NCBI GenBank assembly: GCA_963644855.1
Contig: CAVIQL010000039.1
Span: 1 to 18,591, forward strand
Direction of reading: 5' to 3'
Length of the DNA: 18,591 nt
DNA from: UBA6398 sp963644855
GTDB lineage: Bacteria; Bacteroidota; Bacteroidia; Bacteroidales; Bacteroidaceae
In this document: piece after piece, positions 1 to 7,473 of the stretch
How positions within the stretch are numbered: the first letter of the stretch is position 1
Layout of the letters: each line of letters opens with the position of its first letter
Translations under genes and position numbers: made by a program
Notes under the pieces: generated by a model
Seen by the model: only the letters and a program-made list of their open reading frames with translations
The model's database searches: none
What the model was told of the DNA's origin: nothing

Positions 1-168
1 ATGGGATATCGTAAAAATAATAACCGATATTTTTTAAACAATGTCCGACCTTTTTTAAATAATATCCGACATTGTTTGAACGAAAAGCCTTGGAACAAAA
101 ACAACATCAAATCCCGTTGTTGCGAGAACAGATACAAACGCCGCGAAATGCAAAATAATGTATCTTGA
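1..168 (+). CDS. Possible small ORF (55 codons) starting in a heptad-encoding repeat; doubtful gene
   Basis: An ATG at the first base opens a 55-codon frame ending TGA at 166-168. The first 27 codons read MGYRKNNNRYFL and then two more heptads of the pattern N-N-x-R-x-(F/C)-L; the rest is basic and unlike anything I recognise. A related frame lies on the minus strand at 16875-17057, with 17 of 27 leading residues identical. Mismatches between the two copies fall 7, 5 and 5 on codon positions 1, 2 and 3, so there is no third-position bias and protein-level selection is not supported. I see no signal peptide, membrane segment or upstream context, since the window starts here. It is more likely a DNA or RNA repeat that happens to be open than a real gene. 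Confidence 0.2.
   Translation: MGYRKNNNRYFLNNVRPFLNNIRHCLNEKPWNKNNIKSRCCENRYKRREMQNNVS
19..81 (+). repeat. Three tandem 21-bp units (left copy)
   Basis: Three consecutive 21-base units start at 19, 40 and 61, with approximate consensus AATRTCCGAYMTTTTTTAAAY. Bases 1-81 align without gaps to the reverse complement of 16977-17057 at 64 of 81 positions (79%, counted by hand). Differences recur at the same offsets within the unit (7th, 10th, 11th and 21st base), so the unit has a fixed core and variable sites. The array may continue left of the window. Confidence 0.75.
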
Positions 169-210
169 AAGCACAACGCAATCTGTAAAACGGAATGTTA
201 AAGAAATGAG

Positions 211-253
211 GATAATTAAATTTTCGTTCAGTTTTGACGGCTTTTTAATTATC
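211..253. other. AT-rich inverted repeat, possible RNA hairpin
   Basis: A 10-bp perfect stem, GATAATTAAA (211-220) with TTTAATTATC (244-253), encloses a 23-nt loop. The loop contains a further short pairing of CGT-CA (225-230) with TGACG (235-239). No T-tract follows on either strand, so it is not a standard terminator. It could be the 3' end of an element that begins at the left edge, a protein-binding site, or chance in AT-rich DNA. Confidence 0.35.
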
Positions 254-799
254 AATATCGCAAGTTGGAAGATTTCTTTTTTAACCGATTTGTTATCCCG
301 TTTCGACTTTGCAAGGTAAAAAACTGTTTATTTTATAAAAACAGCAAACGTTGCGGTTAAGAAGTTGTGAAGTGCGACGAAAATACTCAAAGTTGGTGAT
401 GCCGGTAACGGTTGGCTGAGGTTGGTATGGCAACCCCTTAAAACGGCAACGGCAAAAACCAGTGTCTTTACAATGCTTTTGAAAACGTGTAGTGAAAAGG
501 GAAAATCGCCACGCCGAAACTCAAGATACGCATTATATATTGCGTGTGGGCAGAGAAAATTTTTAAGGCGGAAACCATGGGGCGAAAAAGCCGTTTTCTC
601 CACACTAAACGCTCCGGGAATGTTAAAATAACAGCCCGTAAAATGAAAAATACAACCAATCTTCTCACAAAATCATAAAAAATACTCCAAATAGTTCTCG
701 GTGTATAAATTAATTTGTATTTTTCGCATTGAAAACGCCGTGTTCCCTGGCAAAATAGGGGAGGGTGGGCTAGAAAAGCAGAAAAAACTGCTATAATAG
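254..799. other. Intergenic region with no confident gene
   Basis: The flanks are AT-rich. Bases 345-630 are GC-richer, about 44% by hand count against roughly a third around them. They contain overlapping open frames on both strands: plus 422-631 (69 codons) and minus 328-603 (91 codons). Neither shows a recognisable domain, lipobox or good start context, though the minus frame is rich in hydrophobic residues. Near-palindromes include AAATTAATTT (707-716) and AGCAG-A6-CTGCT (777-792), the second just upstream of the operon promoter. The patch could be a decayed gene, a non-coding RNA or a repeat remnant. No regulator gene (hybrid two-component system, or ECF sigma/anti-sigma pair) is present. 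Confidence 0.6.
318..344 (-). terminator. Weak candidate minus-strand terminator
   Basis: On the minus strand CTGTTT (344-339) pairs with AAACAG (329-324) across a 9-nt AT-rich loop and is followed directly by six Ts. The stem is only 6 bp with two GC pairs, so stability is low. A 91-codon minus-strand frame (603-328) stops inside this hairpin. That would fit a short minus-strand transcript, but the frame itself is not convincing. Confidence 0.25.
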
Positions 800-830
800 T
801 TTGCTAAACTTGAAAAAATCTGTACTTTTG
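800..830 (+). promoter_or_regulatory. Bacteroidota primary-sigma promoter of the six-gene operon
   Basis: TTTG at 800-803 is followed after exactly 19 bases by TACTTTTG at 823-830. This matches the -33/-7 consensus TTTG-N19-TAnnTTTG used by the primary sigma factor of this phylum. Transcription would start near 836, leaving an untranslated leader of about 230 nt before the first lipoprotein gene. I found no comparable promoter in the gaps between the six downstream genes. Confidence 0.75.
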
Positions 831-943
831 GAGGTGCAACTTGCCCCCGCAAGACAGAAGAACTTAGCTAAGATTAATAACATTTTGAAATTAAAACTAT
901 ATAATACCATAAGAATCGGGCTCTTACCAGCCCTAATTGTCGT

Positions 944-1018
944 ATGAAGATGAAACATGTTTTACCATTGTGCCAGAGACTCCGCCACTTTCGCGGTGTC
1001 GCTTTTCTGCGTGAATAA
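944..1018 (+). CDS. Candidate 24-residue leader peptide (uORF)
   Basis: The frame runs from ATG at 944 (second in-frame ATG at 950) to TAA at 1016-1018. The peptide begins MKMKHVLPLCQRLRHFRG and ends AFLRE. It is basic, with four Arg, two Lys and two His in 24 residues, and has no acidic residue except the last. It ends 51 bases before the chosen start of the FAS1 gene, and a hairpin (978-1000) lies within its codons. Translation of the uORF could therefore affect folding of the hairpin and expression of the operon. This role is inferred from position and structure only. The frame could be chance, although it spans the most GC-rich part of an otherwise AT-rich leader. Confidence 0.4.
   Translation: MKMKHVLPLCQRLRHFRGVAFLRE
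978..1006 (+). promoter_or_regulatory. Hairpin with short T-run inside the uORF, possible attenuator
   Basis: GAC-T-CCGC (978-985) pairs with GCGG-T-GTC (993-1000), giving seven base pairs around one T-T mismatch with a 7-nt loop. GCTTTT (1001-1006) follows. The T-run is only four bases, so termination would be weak or conditional. The hairpin overlaps codons 12-19 of the uORF, so a translating ribosome would melt it. Confidence 0.4.
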
Positions 1019-1069
1019 AATTAGTTGTCATGAAATATGGAAACAAACAAATATTATAGGATAAATTTA

Positions 1070-4048
1070 ATGTGTATGAAAAACCGTTTGATCAAAGAAG
1101 GTAGAAAATGGTTGACAGCCATGTGTCTGCTATCGATGTGCGGATTGACGTACTCTTGCTCCGATGATTACGATTTGCCCGACAAGAAGCCAAGTTGGCT
1201 GGGTGCGAGCATCTACGATTATCTCGTTGGAGAAAAGAATTACACCAATACCGTTCGTCTAATTCAAGATTTGGGTTACCAAGAGGTTTTGGAACGTACA
1301 GGTAGTAAGACATTGTTCGTTGCTGACGACGATGCTTTTGCCAAGTTCTATCAGAACAACCAGTGGGGCGTTAAGAAGTATGAGGATCTCACCACGGCAA
1401 TGAAGAGTTTGCTGCTCGGTTCCTCTATGCTCGACAATGCCTATCTGCTTGAGATGATGACAAACATCAGCTCGGGTAGTACGATTTCCAAAAACCAGTG
1501 TTTGCGTCAGACAACCTCTGCCGCAGCAACCGACTCTATTCCGTATTTCGCGTGGGACGGCGGTGATATTCCGCAGACCTACAACGAAAACAACGATGAC
1601 TCGGAGGATACGGAAGTTGACTATTGGAAGCGTTTCCGCACTCAAGACAAGGGCGGTCTTTGGCTTGCTCTCGACGGAACTACGCCGCTTATGACTCACT
1701 TCATCGCAGGACAGATGGGTGAAACAAACATTACGGACGCTGACTTCGAAACCTTGGCAGGAACAACTCGTGAACCGACAGACGCTCATATCTATGGTAG
1801 CAAGGTCATCGGACAAGATCAAACCTGCTTGAATGGTTACGTTGACAAACTCGATCGCGTGCTCATTTCTCCGGCAAACATGGCTGAAATGATTCGCACA
1901 AATGGCAAGACCAAAGTGTTCAGCCATCTTTTGGATCGTTTCTCGGCTCCGTTCTACAGTTCTTCGCTTACATCTTCACACTTGCAGCTTACGGGTATCC
2001 GCGACTCTGTGTTTGAGAAGCATTACTATTCGGCACGTTCTACCAGTGGTAATCGTCTCGACAAGGATCCCTATGGCGCAAAGATTAGCGATTACATGAT
2101 TTTGGATTACGACCCGGGATGGAACCAATATTATCCCGAAGGACAGCAACTCTATACGGATATGGGCGCAATGTTCGTTCCGTCTGACGAAGTGCTTGAG
2201 AAATATTTCCTTCCGGGCGGTGCTGGCGAGTTCCTTATGGAAGCTTACGCCAAGAAAGAAAATACCAAAGAGAACCTTCTATATAATGTAGACCAAATTC
2301 CTTTGCGTATTATCCAGAAGTTCGTACAGAACTTGATGAAGTCCTCGTTCATCAACACTGTTCCGAGCAAGTACATCACCATTATGAACGATGCAAAAGA
2401 CCCGATGTTCGGTAATATCGAAGGCGGCGTTGACGGCTTCCGTGCTACTATCGACACCACTCTTCTTGCTAACAACGGTGCTGTTTATGTGATGAACCAA
2501 GTGTTTGCTCCTGCTGCATACGCAGCTGTTTCGGCTCCGGCACTTGTAGGTAAAGATATGAAAATATTCAACTGGGCAATCTCGGCCGATGACTCTTACA
2601 TCACCAACCCGAACTCCGCTCCGTTGAACGCATTCTTCTCTTACTATCTGTTGGCAATGAGCTCACGCTTCAGCTTCTTTATTCCTACCGACGATGCTCT
2701 TTCAACATATTATGATGAGGTAACATGTCAGTGGACACAACCGCGTGTTCTTTCATTCTATTATAGTACACGTCGTGCCGATGCTGCAGCTCCTGTTAAG
2801 GCTCGTGCTTATAAATGGGATCCTGTAACAAATGAAATCGGTGGTTCTATTCCAGGTTCAGTTTCTGCTGCCCAGATCAACAACCGTTTGAAAGACCTTC
2901 TCGATTCTCATATTATTGTACATTCTGATGCTGAATCAAAAACAGGTTTTGGCTCACTCAATCAATATTATGTAACCAAGGGTGGTAGTGCCGTTAAGAT
3001 TTCCAACAGAGAAGACGGTAGCCTTAGCAGTGATTTCGATCAAACTCAAGCTGGCTTCTATGTACAGGGCGGTTTCCAAATCGACAAAGACAGTTTGCTT
3101 ACCGTTACACGTACATACGACCGTCGTGAAGAAACCACTGGTTATGGTAATGGTATGACATATATTATTGACAGACCTATCCAGACCACTATGAAATCTG
3201 TATATAGTGTGCTTGAAGGTGAAGGCGAAACATCTCCGTTCTATCAGTTCTTCAATCTCTGCCAGATTGACGCCGATTTGCTCACCCGCGCAGGCGTTGC
3301 CGACAGTGTGAAGAAGCAGGAGGATAAGGATACTGAAATTGAAAAATACACGGTGTTCACATCTTCACAGAACGGTCTCACTGATAATGTTCGTTTCTTC
3401 AACTCATTTAGATATACTGTTTATGTTCCTACAAACGAAGCTATACTCGAAGCTATCAGCCAGGGTCTTCCTACATGGGAACAGATATCCGAAGTAATTA
3501 CAAATGGTGAAGCTGAAGTTCAGAGCGCAACTGATGCAGGGATGAGCGAAGAGGAAATTCTTGCTCTTACACGCAAGTACAAATTCAAAGCTCAGGCAAT
3601 GATTACTTGTCTTGTAAACTTCCTCAAGTATCACTTCCAAGATAATTCTGTATTCGCAGATCACAACGCTGTTGAAGCTACAAAATACGAAACAGCCTGC
3701 ATCAATGACGAAACCAATCGTTATCGTTCGGTTAAGATCTCCTCTACAGGAAACGGAACTCTTTCGGTTCGTTCTGTATATAGTACAGATGCTAATGGTA
3801 ACGATGTTGAAGGACCGGTGCGTAATGTAACAAGCGATCCTACCTTGAAGAACATTATGACACGCGATTATACTTTCAATACTAAGGCTAAGAATGCTAC
3901 TACCATTGAAACTTCTTCGTATGCTGTAGTTCACCAAATTGATGGTGTTCTCAACTTCAAGCAACTTAATAATGGTCGTTACGATACAGATTGGGCTACG
4001 ACGACAGCTGCCAGAAAGTTCATCGCTAAATATCGTATCCTGAAATAA
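1070..4048 (+). CDS. Large FAS1 (fasciclin)-domain surface lipoprotein, first triad
   Basis: This 992-residue protein has a lipoprotein signal: a basic start (MCMKNRLIKEGRKW), a hydrophobic stretch and the lipobox LTYSC with the lipidated Cys at residue 30. I chose ATG 1070 because AGGA lies 8 nt upstream and the signal peptide then has normal length. ATG 1037 (11 residues longer) and ATG 1076 are alternatives. About four FAS1-like units are visible by eye: 42-266 (SIYDYL..., TLFVADDDAF, ending near VDKLDRVL), 270-495 (VFSHLLDRF, AMFVPSDEVL), 497-705 (MKIFNWAI, SFFIPTDDAL) and 708-965 (SVYSVLEGEG, TVYVPTNEAI, ending VVHQIDGVLNF). FAS1 domains act in adhesion and ligand binding. Following the family pattern, I infer a surface-exposed binding partner of the SusCD pair encoded 11 nt downstream. 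Domain limits are approximate and the ligand is unknown. Confidence 0.85.
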   Translation: MCMKNRLIKEGRKWLTAMCLLSMCGLTYSCSDDYDLPDKKPSWLGASIYDYLVGEKNYTNTVRLIQDLGYQEVLERTGSKTLFVADDDAFAKFYQNNQWGVKKYEDLTTAMKSLLLGSSMLDNAYLLEMMTNISSGSTISKNQCLRQTTSAAATDSIPYFAWDGGDIPQTYNENNDDSEDTEVDYWKRFRTQDKGGLWLALDGTTPLMTHFIAGQMGETNITDADFETLAGTTREPTDAHIYGSKVIGQDQTCLNGYVDKLDRVLISPANMAEMIRTNGKTKVFSHLLDRFSAPFYSSSLTSSHLQLTGIRDSVFEKHYYSARSTSGNRLDKDPYGAKISDYMILDYDPGWNQYYPEGQQLYTDMGAMFVPSDEVLEKYFLPGGAGEFLMEAYAKKENTKENLLYNVDQIPLRIIQKFVQNLMKSSFINTVPSKYITIMNDAKDPMFGNIEGGVDGFRATIDTTLLANNGAVYVMNQVFAPAAYAAVSAPALVGKDMKIFNWAISADDSYITNPNSAPLNAFFSYYLLAMSSRFSFFIPTDDALSTYYDEVTCQWTQPRVLSFYYSTRRADAAAPVKARAYKWDPVTNEIGGSIPGSVSAAQINNRLKDLLDSHIIVHSDAESKTGFGSLNQYYVTKGGSAVKISNREDGSLSSDFDQTQAGFYVQGGFQIDKDSLLTVTRTYDRREETTGYGNGMTYIIDRPIQTTMKSVYSVLEGEGETSPFYQFFNLCQIDADLLTRAGVADSVKKQEDKDTEIEKYTVFTSSQNGLTDNVRFFNSFRYTVYVPTNEAILEAISQGLPTWEQISEVITNGEAEVQSATDAGMSEEEILALTRKYKFKAQAMITCLVNFLKYHFQDNSVFADHNAVEATKYETACINDETNRYRSVKISSTGNGTLSVRSVYSTDANGNDVEGPVRNVTSDPTLKNIMTRDYTFNTKAKNATTIETSSYAVVHQIDGVLNFKQLNNGRYDTDWATTTAARKFIAKYRILK

Positions 4049-4059
4049 AAAATACAACC

Positions 4060-7000
4060 ATGAATAAATTGAAATATCTATTGCTATTCGCTCTGTGCCT
4101 CTGCTTTACATCAGTGGCAGCGCAGGATCGAATTTCTGGACACGTTTTCAATAAGGCAGACGGTCCGGTGATGATGGCGAATGTGGTCGAGGTTGACCAA
4201 AACAACCGTATTGTTGAAAATACAACGACGGATGTAAATGGTAACTTCTCCATGCCGGTAAAGAACCGCAAGAATAGACTCGAGGTTTCTTATATCGGCT
4301 ACGCTAAGTATAGCCAGGTCATAGGTGCAACAAAGGTGTTCCGTATAGAACTTCGCAGCAAAACACAGCTCAAGACTGTAACGGTAACTGGTAAGCAACG
4401 CGTTAAGACCAACGGCTTGTCTATTCCTAAGAAAGAGGTTTCTGTGGCTACACAGACTCTTAACATGGACGAAATGAAAGGTCTCTCGTTTGAGACTGCC
4501 GATCAAGCTTTGCAAGGTCAGATTGCAGGTTTGGATATTGTGATGAATTCCGGTAACCTTGGTTCGGGTACTACGATGCGTTTGCGTGGTGTTACCAGTA
4601 TCACGGGTAATCAGGAGCCTTTGATTGTAGTTGATGGTAATATTCTTGAAAACTACAACACCTCTGATATTGACCTCCAGGATATGGACAACAGCGAGCA
4701 GTTTGCTCAGTTGCTTTCTGTGAACCCTGAAGATATCCAAAGCATCAATGTATTGAAGGATGCTGCTGCAACCGCTATTTGGGGTGCTCGTGGTGCAAAC
4801 GGTGTGATTGAAATCAAAACCCGTCGTGGTCATCGCGGTCCTGCAAGAGTTGACTTCTCGTATCGTTTCTCGGGAGCATGGCAGCCTAAAGGTATGAAGA
4901 TGCTTAGTGGTGATGAATACACCATGATGCTTAAGGAGGCTTATTTCAATCCCTCTCAGAATGATATCGCATCGGACATTGTGGAAATTTCATACGACCG
5001 TAATCGTCCAATGTATTTTGGAAACTTCAATAAGAATACTGATTGGCGTGATGAAGTTACTCAGTTTGGTCAGACTCACAACTACAATGTAGTGCTCTCT
5101 GGTGGTGGTGAAAAAGCTCAGTTCCGTGTTTCTGGTAGCTACGACCACGAAACGGGTACTATTATCAAGCAAACTTTGGATCGTTTCTCTACTCGTATGG
5201 CTCTTGACTACTATGTGAGCGATCGTATCAAATTCTCATCAAACTTCTCTCTTACTTATACCAACAATAAGAAGAATTACACGGGAATTTTGAATAAAGC
5301 ATATCAAGCTATGCCTAACATGAGCGTTTATCGTTATGAGTATGATACAGAAACTAAAGAATACTATAATACTCACGAGTACTATAAGATGTTCCCTGCT
5401 GCAGGAAGTTCTGGCTCTGTGCGTGATGGTGAGACCTCATACTATCTTCGCGACATGGTTGATAATGGTAACCCCGTTGCTATAGCAAATTTGTCTTGGA
5501 TAAAGGAAAGTACATATACGATTGATCCGCAGTTCCAGATAGAATATAAGTTCTTGGGTAAAGACGAAACTTCTACTCAGTTGAACTATACCGGTGAAGT
5601 TTATATGAAAGCCTATACCAATACAAATAAGGGATATTATCCTGCTATTCTTACAAGTAATCATTGGTATGATGACGGAGGTATTGATTTGGCAAGTGAT
5701 GGCGAATCCAAGAGTTTGACCTTCACTACACGTCATACATTGATATATACTCCGAAATTCAAGAAAGAAGACCATTTCCTTACAGCTATGGCTCGTATGG
5801 AAATGACAACTACTTCGAGCGACAACCAGAATATATCTTCTAGTGGTTTGACAAGTGGTATTACTGACCCGAGTGTTCAGGCGTATTTGCGTGGAGCAAG
5901 CACGGGTATTGGCCGTGGTCATAGTTTAGGTGTGCTTGGTAGTGTACACTATTCCTACAAATCCAAATATGTAGCCGACTTTACTCTTCGTGCAGACGGT
6001 AGCACCAAGTTCGGTGCAGACAATCGTTGGGGTTTCTTCCCGGGTGTTTCAGGTCGTTGGAACATTAGCGATGAAATATTTATGAAGCCGTTAAGAAAGT
6101 ATGTTAGTATGCTTGCTTTCCGTCCGGGTTGGGGTATAAATGGTAACCAACCTTCGTCAGAAGGACTTATGTATAACACTTATGCAAGTACAGGTTCTTA
6201 CATTGGACAAACAGCTATTGCACCGCAGAATCTTCGTCTTACCGAACTAAAATGGGAGAAAACTTCTGCTTGGAATATGGGTTTCAATCTTAACTTGCTC
6301 GAAGATCTCTTGCAATTTGACTTGAATATCTATCACAAATATACCGATGACCTTTTGATGGAGAACGTACGCATACCTTCTTCTGTAGGTTTCAGTACTC
6401 TTTCATGGGCTAACGTTGGTAAAATGGAAAACAAGGGTTGGGAACTCAACTTTGTAACCAAAAAGATACCTGTTACTCATAAGTTCCAGATTGTAGGTAA
6501 ATTCAATATCGCTCAGAATGTAAATGAAATCACTCAAATGGATGCAAGTGTGCTTTCAAGTTTGAATGGTGATTTCAATTACAACAACGAAACTTGGATG
6601 AGCCGCGTGCAGATTGGTAATGCTCTTGGTGGTATCTATGGTTTCCGCTACAAAGGTGTATATCGTTTCGATTATGACCATTGCGGTTACTTTGCAGACC
6701 AATCAAAGAACACAATCTACGGAGAACGTACAGCTGCTTATGCTGAGAAATATGGTCTTAACGGCAGTTACAATGCAACATGTCCTGTAGCTCGTGATGC
6801 TAATGGTAATATCATATATGATGCCAAGGGTAATCCTCTCCAGATGTACTATAACTATGGTGGCAGAAATTACACATTTGGTGGTGGTGATGCTATTTAC
6901 GAAGATATAAACCATGATGGTCAGATCAATGAACTTGATATGGTTTATCTTGGTAGTTCCAATCCTAAGTTGAATGGTGGTTTCGGTTTCGATTTCTACT

Positions 7001-7461
7001 ATGGTCGTTGGACATTGAAGACCAGTTTCAATTTCCGCTATGGAAATAAGATTATCAATCTTGCCCGTATGAAAGCTGAGGATATGCGTACGAACCGTAA
7101 CCAAAGCACTGCAACCCGTTGGCGTTGGCGCAAGAATGGTGATATCACCGAGATTCCTCGTGCTATGAGTGCTGAAGCAGGTACTTCTTACAATGCTCTT
7201 TGCAGCGATCGTTATGTGGAGCCGGGCGATTACATCCGTTTCCAATACGTACAGCTTGCTTATGATTTCGATGCTAAGAAACTGAAACGCTATGGACTTC
7301 GCTCTTTGCGTCTCGCGCTTTCTGGTAACAACCTTATCTTCTGGTCAAGATATTCGGGAGTAGATCCCGAACACTCACAGAGTGGTTGGAGTCCATGTAC
7401 CGATGACTCGCAAACTCCGCGTTCACGTTCATTTACGTTTAGCATCAACCTCGGATTCTAA
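4060..7461 (+). CDS. SusC/RagA-family TonB-dependent outer-membrane transporter, first triad
   Basis: This 1133-residue protein has a Sec signal peptide ending near SVAAQ (residues 18-22). Next comes a carboxypeptidase-regulatory-like beta-sandwich (about 25-100, ISGHVFNKADGP, DVNGNFSMPV). The TonB plug follows (about 135-257) with RLRGVTSITG, PLIVVDGN near 187-194 and the SusC hallmark VLKDAAATAIWGARGANGVI (from about 231). The rest is a beta-barrel ending RSFTFSINLGF with the terminal Phe typical of outer-membrane barrels. A DxNxDGxIxxxD calcium-type loop, DINHDGQINELD, sits near residue 949, as is common in this family. It imports a ligand delivered by its SusD partner using energy from TonB-ExbBD. 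The ligand cannot be deduced. Length and domain order are normal for the family, and it lies 11 nt after the FAS1 gene and 12 nt before susD. Confidence 0.95.
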   Translation: MNKLKYLLLFALCLCFTSVAAQDRISGHVFNKADGPVMMANVVEVDQNNRIVENTTTDVNGNFSMPVKNRKNRLEVSYIGYAKYSQVIGATKVFRIELRSKTQLKTVTVTGKQRVKTNGLSIPKKEVSVATQTLNMDEMKGLSFETADQALQGQIAGLDIVMNSGNLGSGTTMRLRGVTSITGNQEPLIVVDGNILENYNTSDIDLQDMDNSEQFAQLLSVNPEDIQSINVLKDAAATAIWGARGANGVIEIKTRRGHRGPARVDFSYRFSGAWQPKGMKMLSGDEYTMMLKEAYFNPSQNDIASDIVEISYDRNRPMYFGNFNKNTDWRDEVTQFGQTHNYNVVLSGGGEKAQFRVSGSYDHETGTIIKQTLDRFSTRMALDYYVSDRIKFSSNFSLTYTNNKKNYTGILNKAYQAMPNMSVYRYEYDTETKEYYNTHEYYKMFPAAGSSGSVRDGETSYYLRDMVDNGNPVAIANLSWIKESTYTIDPQFQIEYKFLGKDETSTQLNYTGEVYMKAYTNTNKGYYPAILTSNHWYDDGGIDLASDGESKSLTFTTRHTLIYTPKFKKEDHFLTAMARMEMTTTSSDNQNISSSGLTSGITDPSVQAYLRGASTGIGRGHSLGVLGSVHYSYKSKYVADFTLRADGSTKFGADNRWGFFPGVSGRWNISDEIFMKPLRKYVSMLAFRPGWGINGNQPSSEGLMYNTYASTGSYIGQTAIAPQNLRLTELKWEKTSAWNMGFNLNLLEDLLQFDLNIYHKYTDDLLMENVRIPSSVGFSTLSWANVGKMENKGWELNFVTKKIPVTHKFQIVGKFNIAQNVNEITQMDASVLSSLNGDFNYNNETWMSRVQIGNALGGIYGFRYKGVYRFDYDHCGYFADQSKNTIYGERTAAYAEKYGLNGSYNATCPVARDANGNIIYDAKGNPLQMYYNYGGRNYTFGGGDAIYEDINHDGQINELDMVYLGSSNPKLNGGFGFDFYYGRWTLKTSFNFRYGNKIINLARMKAEDMRTNRNQSTATRWRWRKNGDITEIPRAMSAEAGTSYNALCSDRYVEPGDYIRFQYVQLAYDFDAKKLKRYGLRSLRLALSGNNLIFWSRYSGVDPEHSQSGWSPCTDDSQTPRSRSFTFSINLGF

Positions 7462-7473
7462 AAATAAAATGCA

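Larger units (their letters stand above)
836..1069 (+). promoter_or_regulatory. Structured 5' leader of the operon
   Basis: The leader contains, in order: a hairpin CTTGC-CCCC-GCAAG (840-853) right at the predicted transcript start, the 10-bp palindrome CTTAGCTAAG (863-872), a hairpin GGGCT-CTTACC-AGCCC (918-933), a 24-codon upstream ORF (944-1018), and a hairpin at 978-1000 inside that ORF. The length and structure exceed what translation needs. That suggests control by attenuation or RNA stability, but I recognise no known riboswitch class. Confidence 0.45.

Noticed and set aside
792..797. TATAAT, resembling a proteobacterial -10 box
   Set aside because: The phylum uses TAnnTTTG. A perfect TTTG-N19-TAnnTTTG promoter lies at 800-830, and this hexamer has no suitable -35 partner.
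918..933. GGGCT/AGCCC hairpin as a terminator in the leader
   Set aside because: The stem is only 5 bp and the following bases (TAATTG) are not a T-tract. It is kept as leader structure only.
1259..1927. Minus-strand 222-codon open frame inside the first FAS1 gene
   Set aside because: It is an antisense shadow of a coding region and has no recognisable domain or start context. The same applies to minus frames at 4111-4833, 13235-14200, 3404-4057 and 16059-16703.
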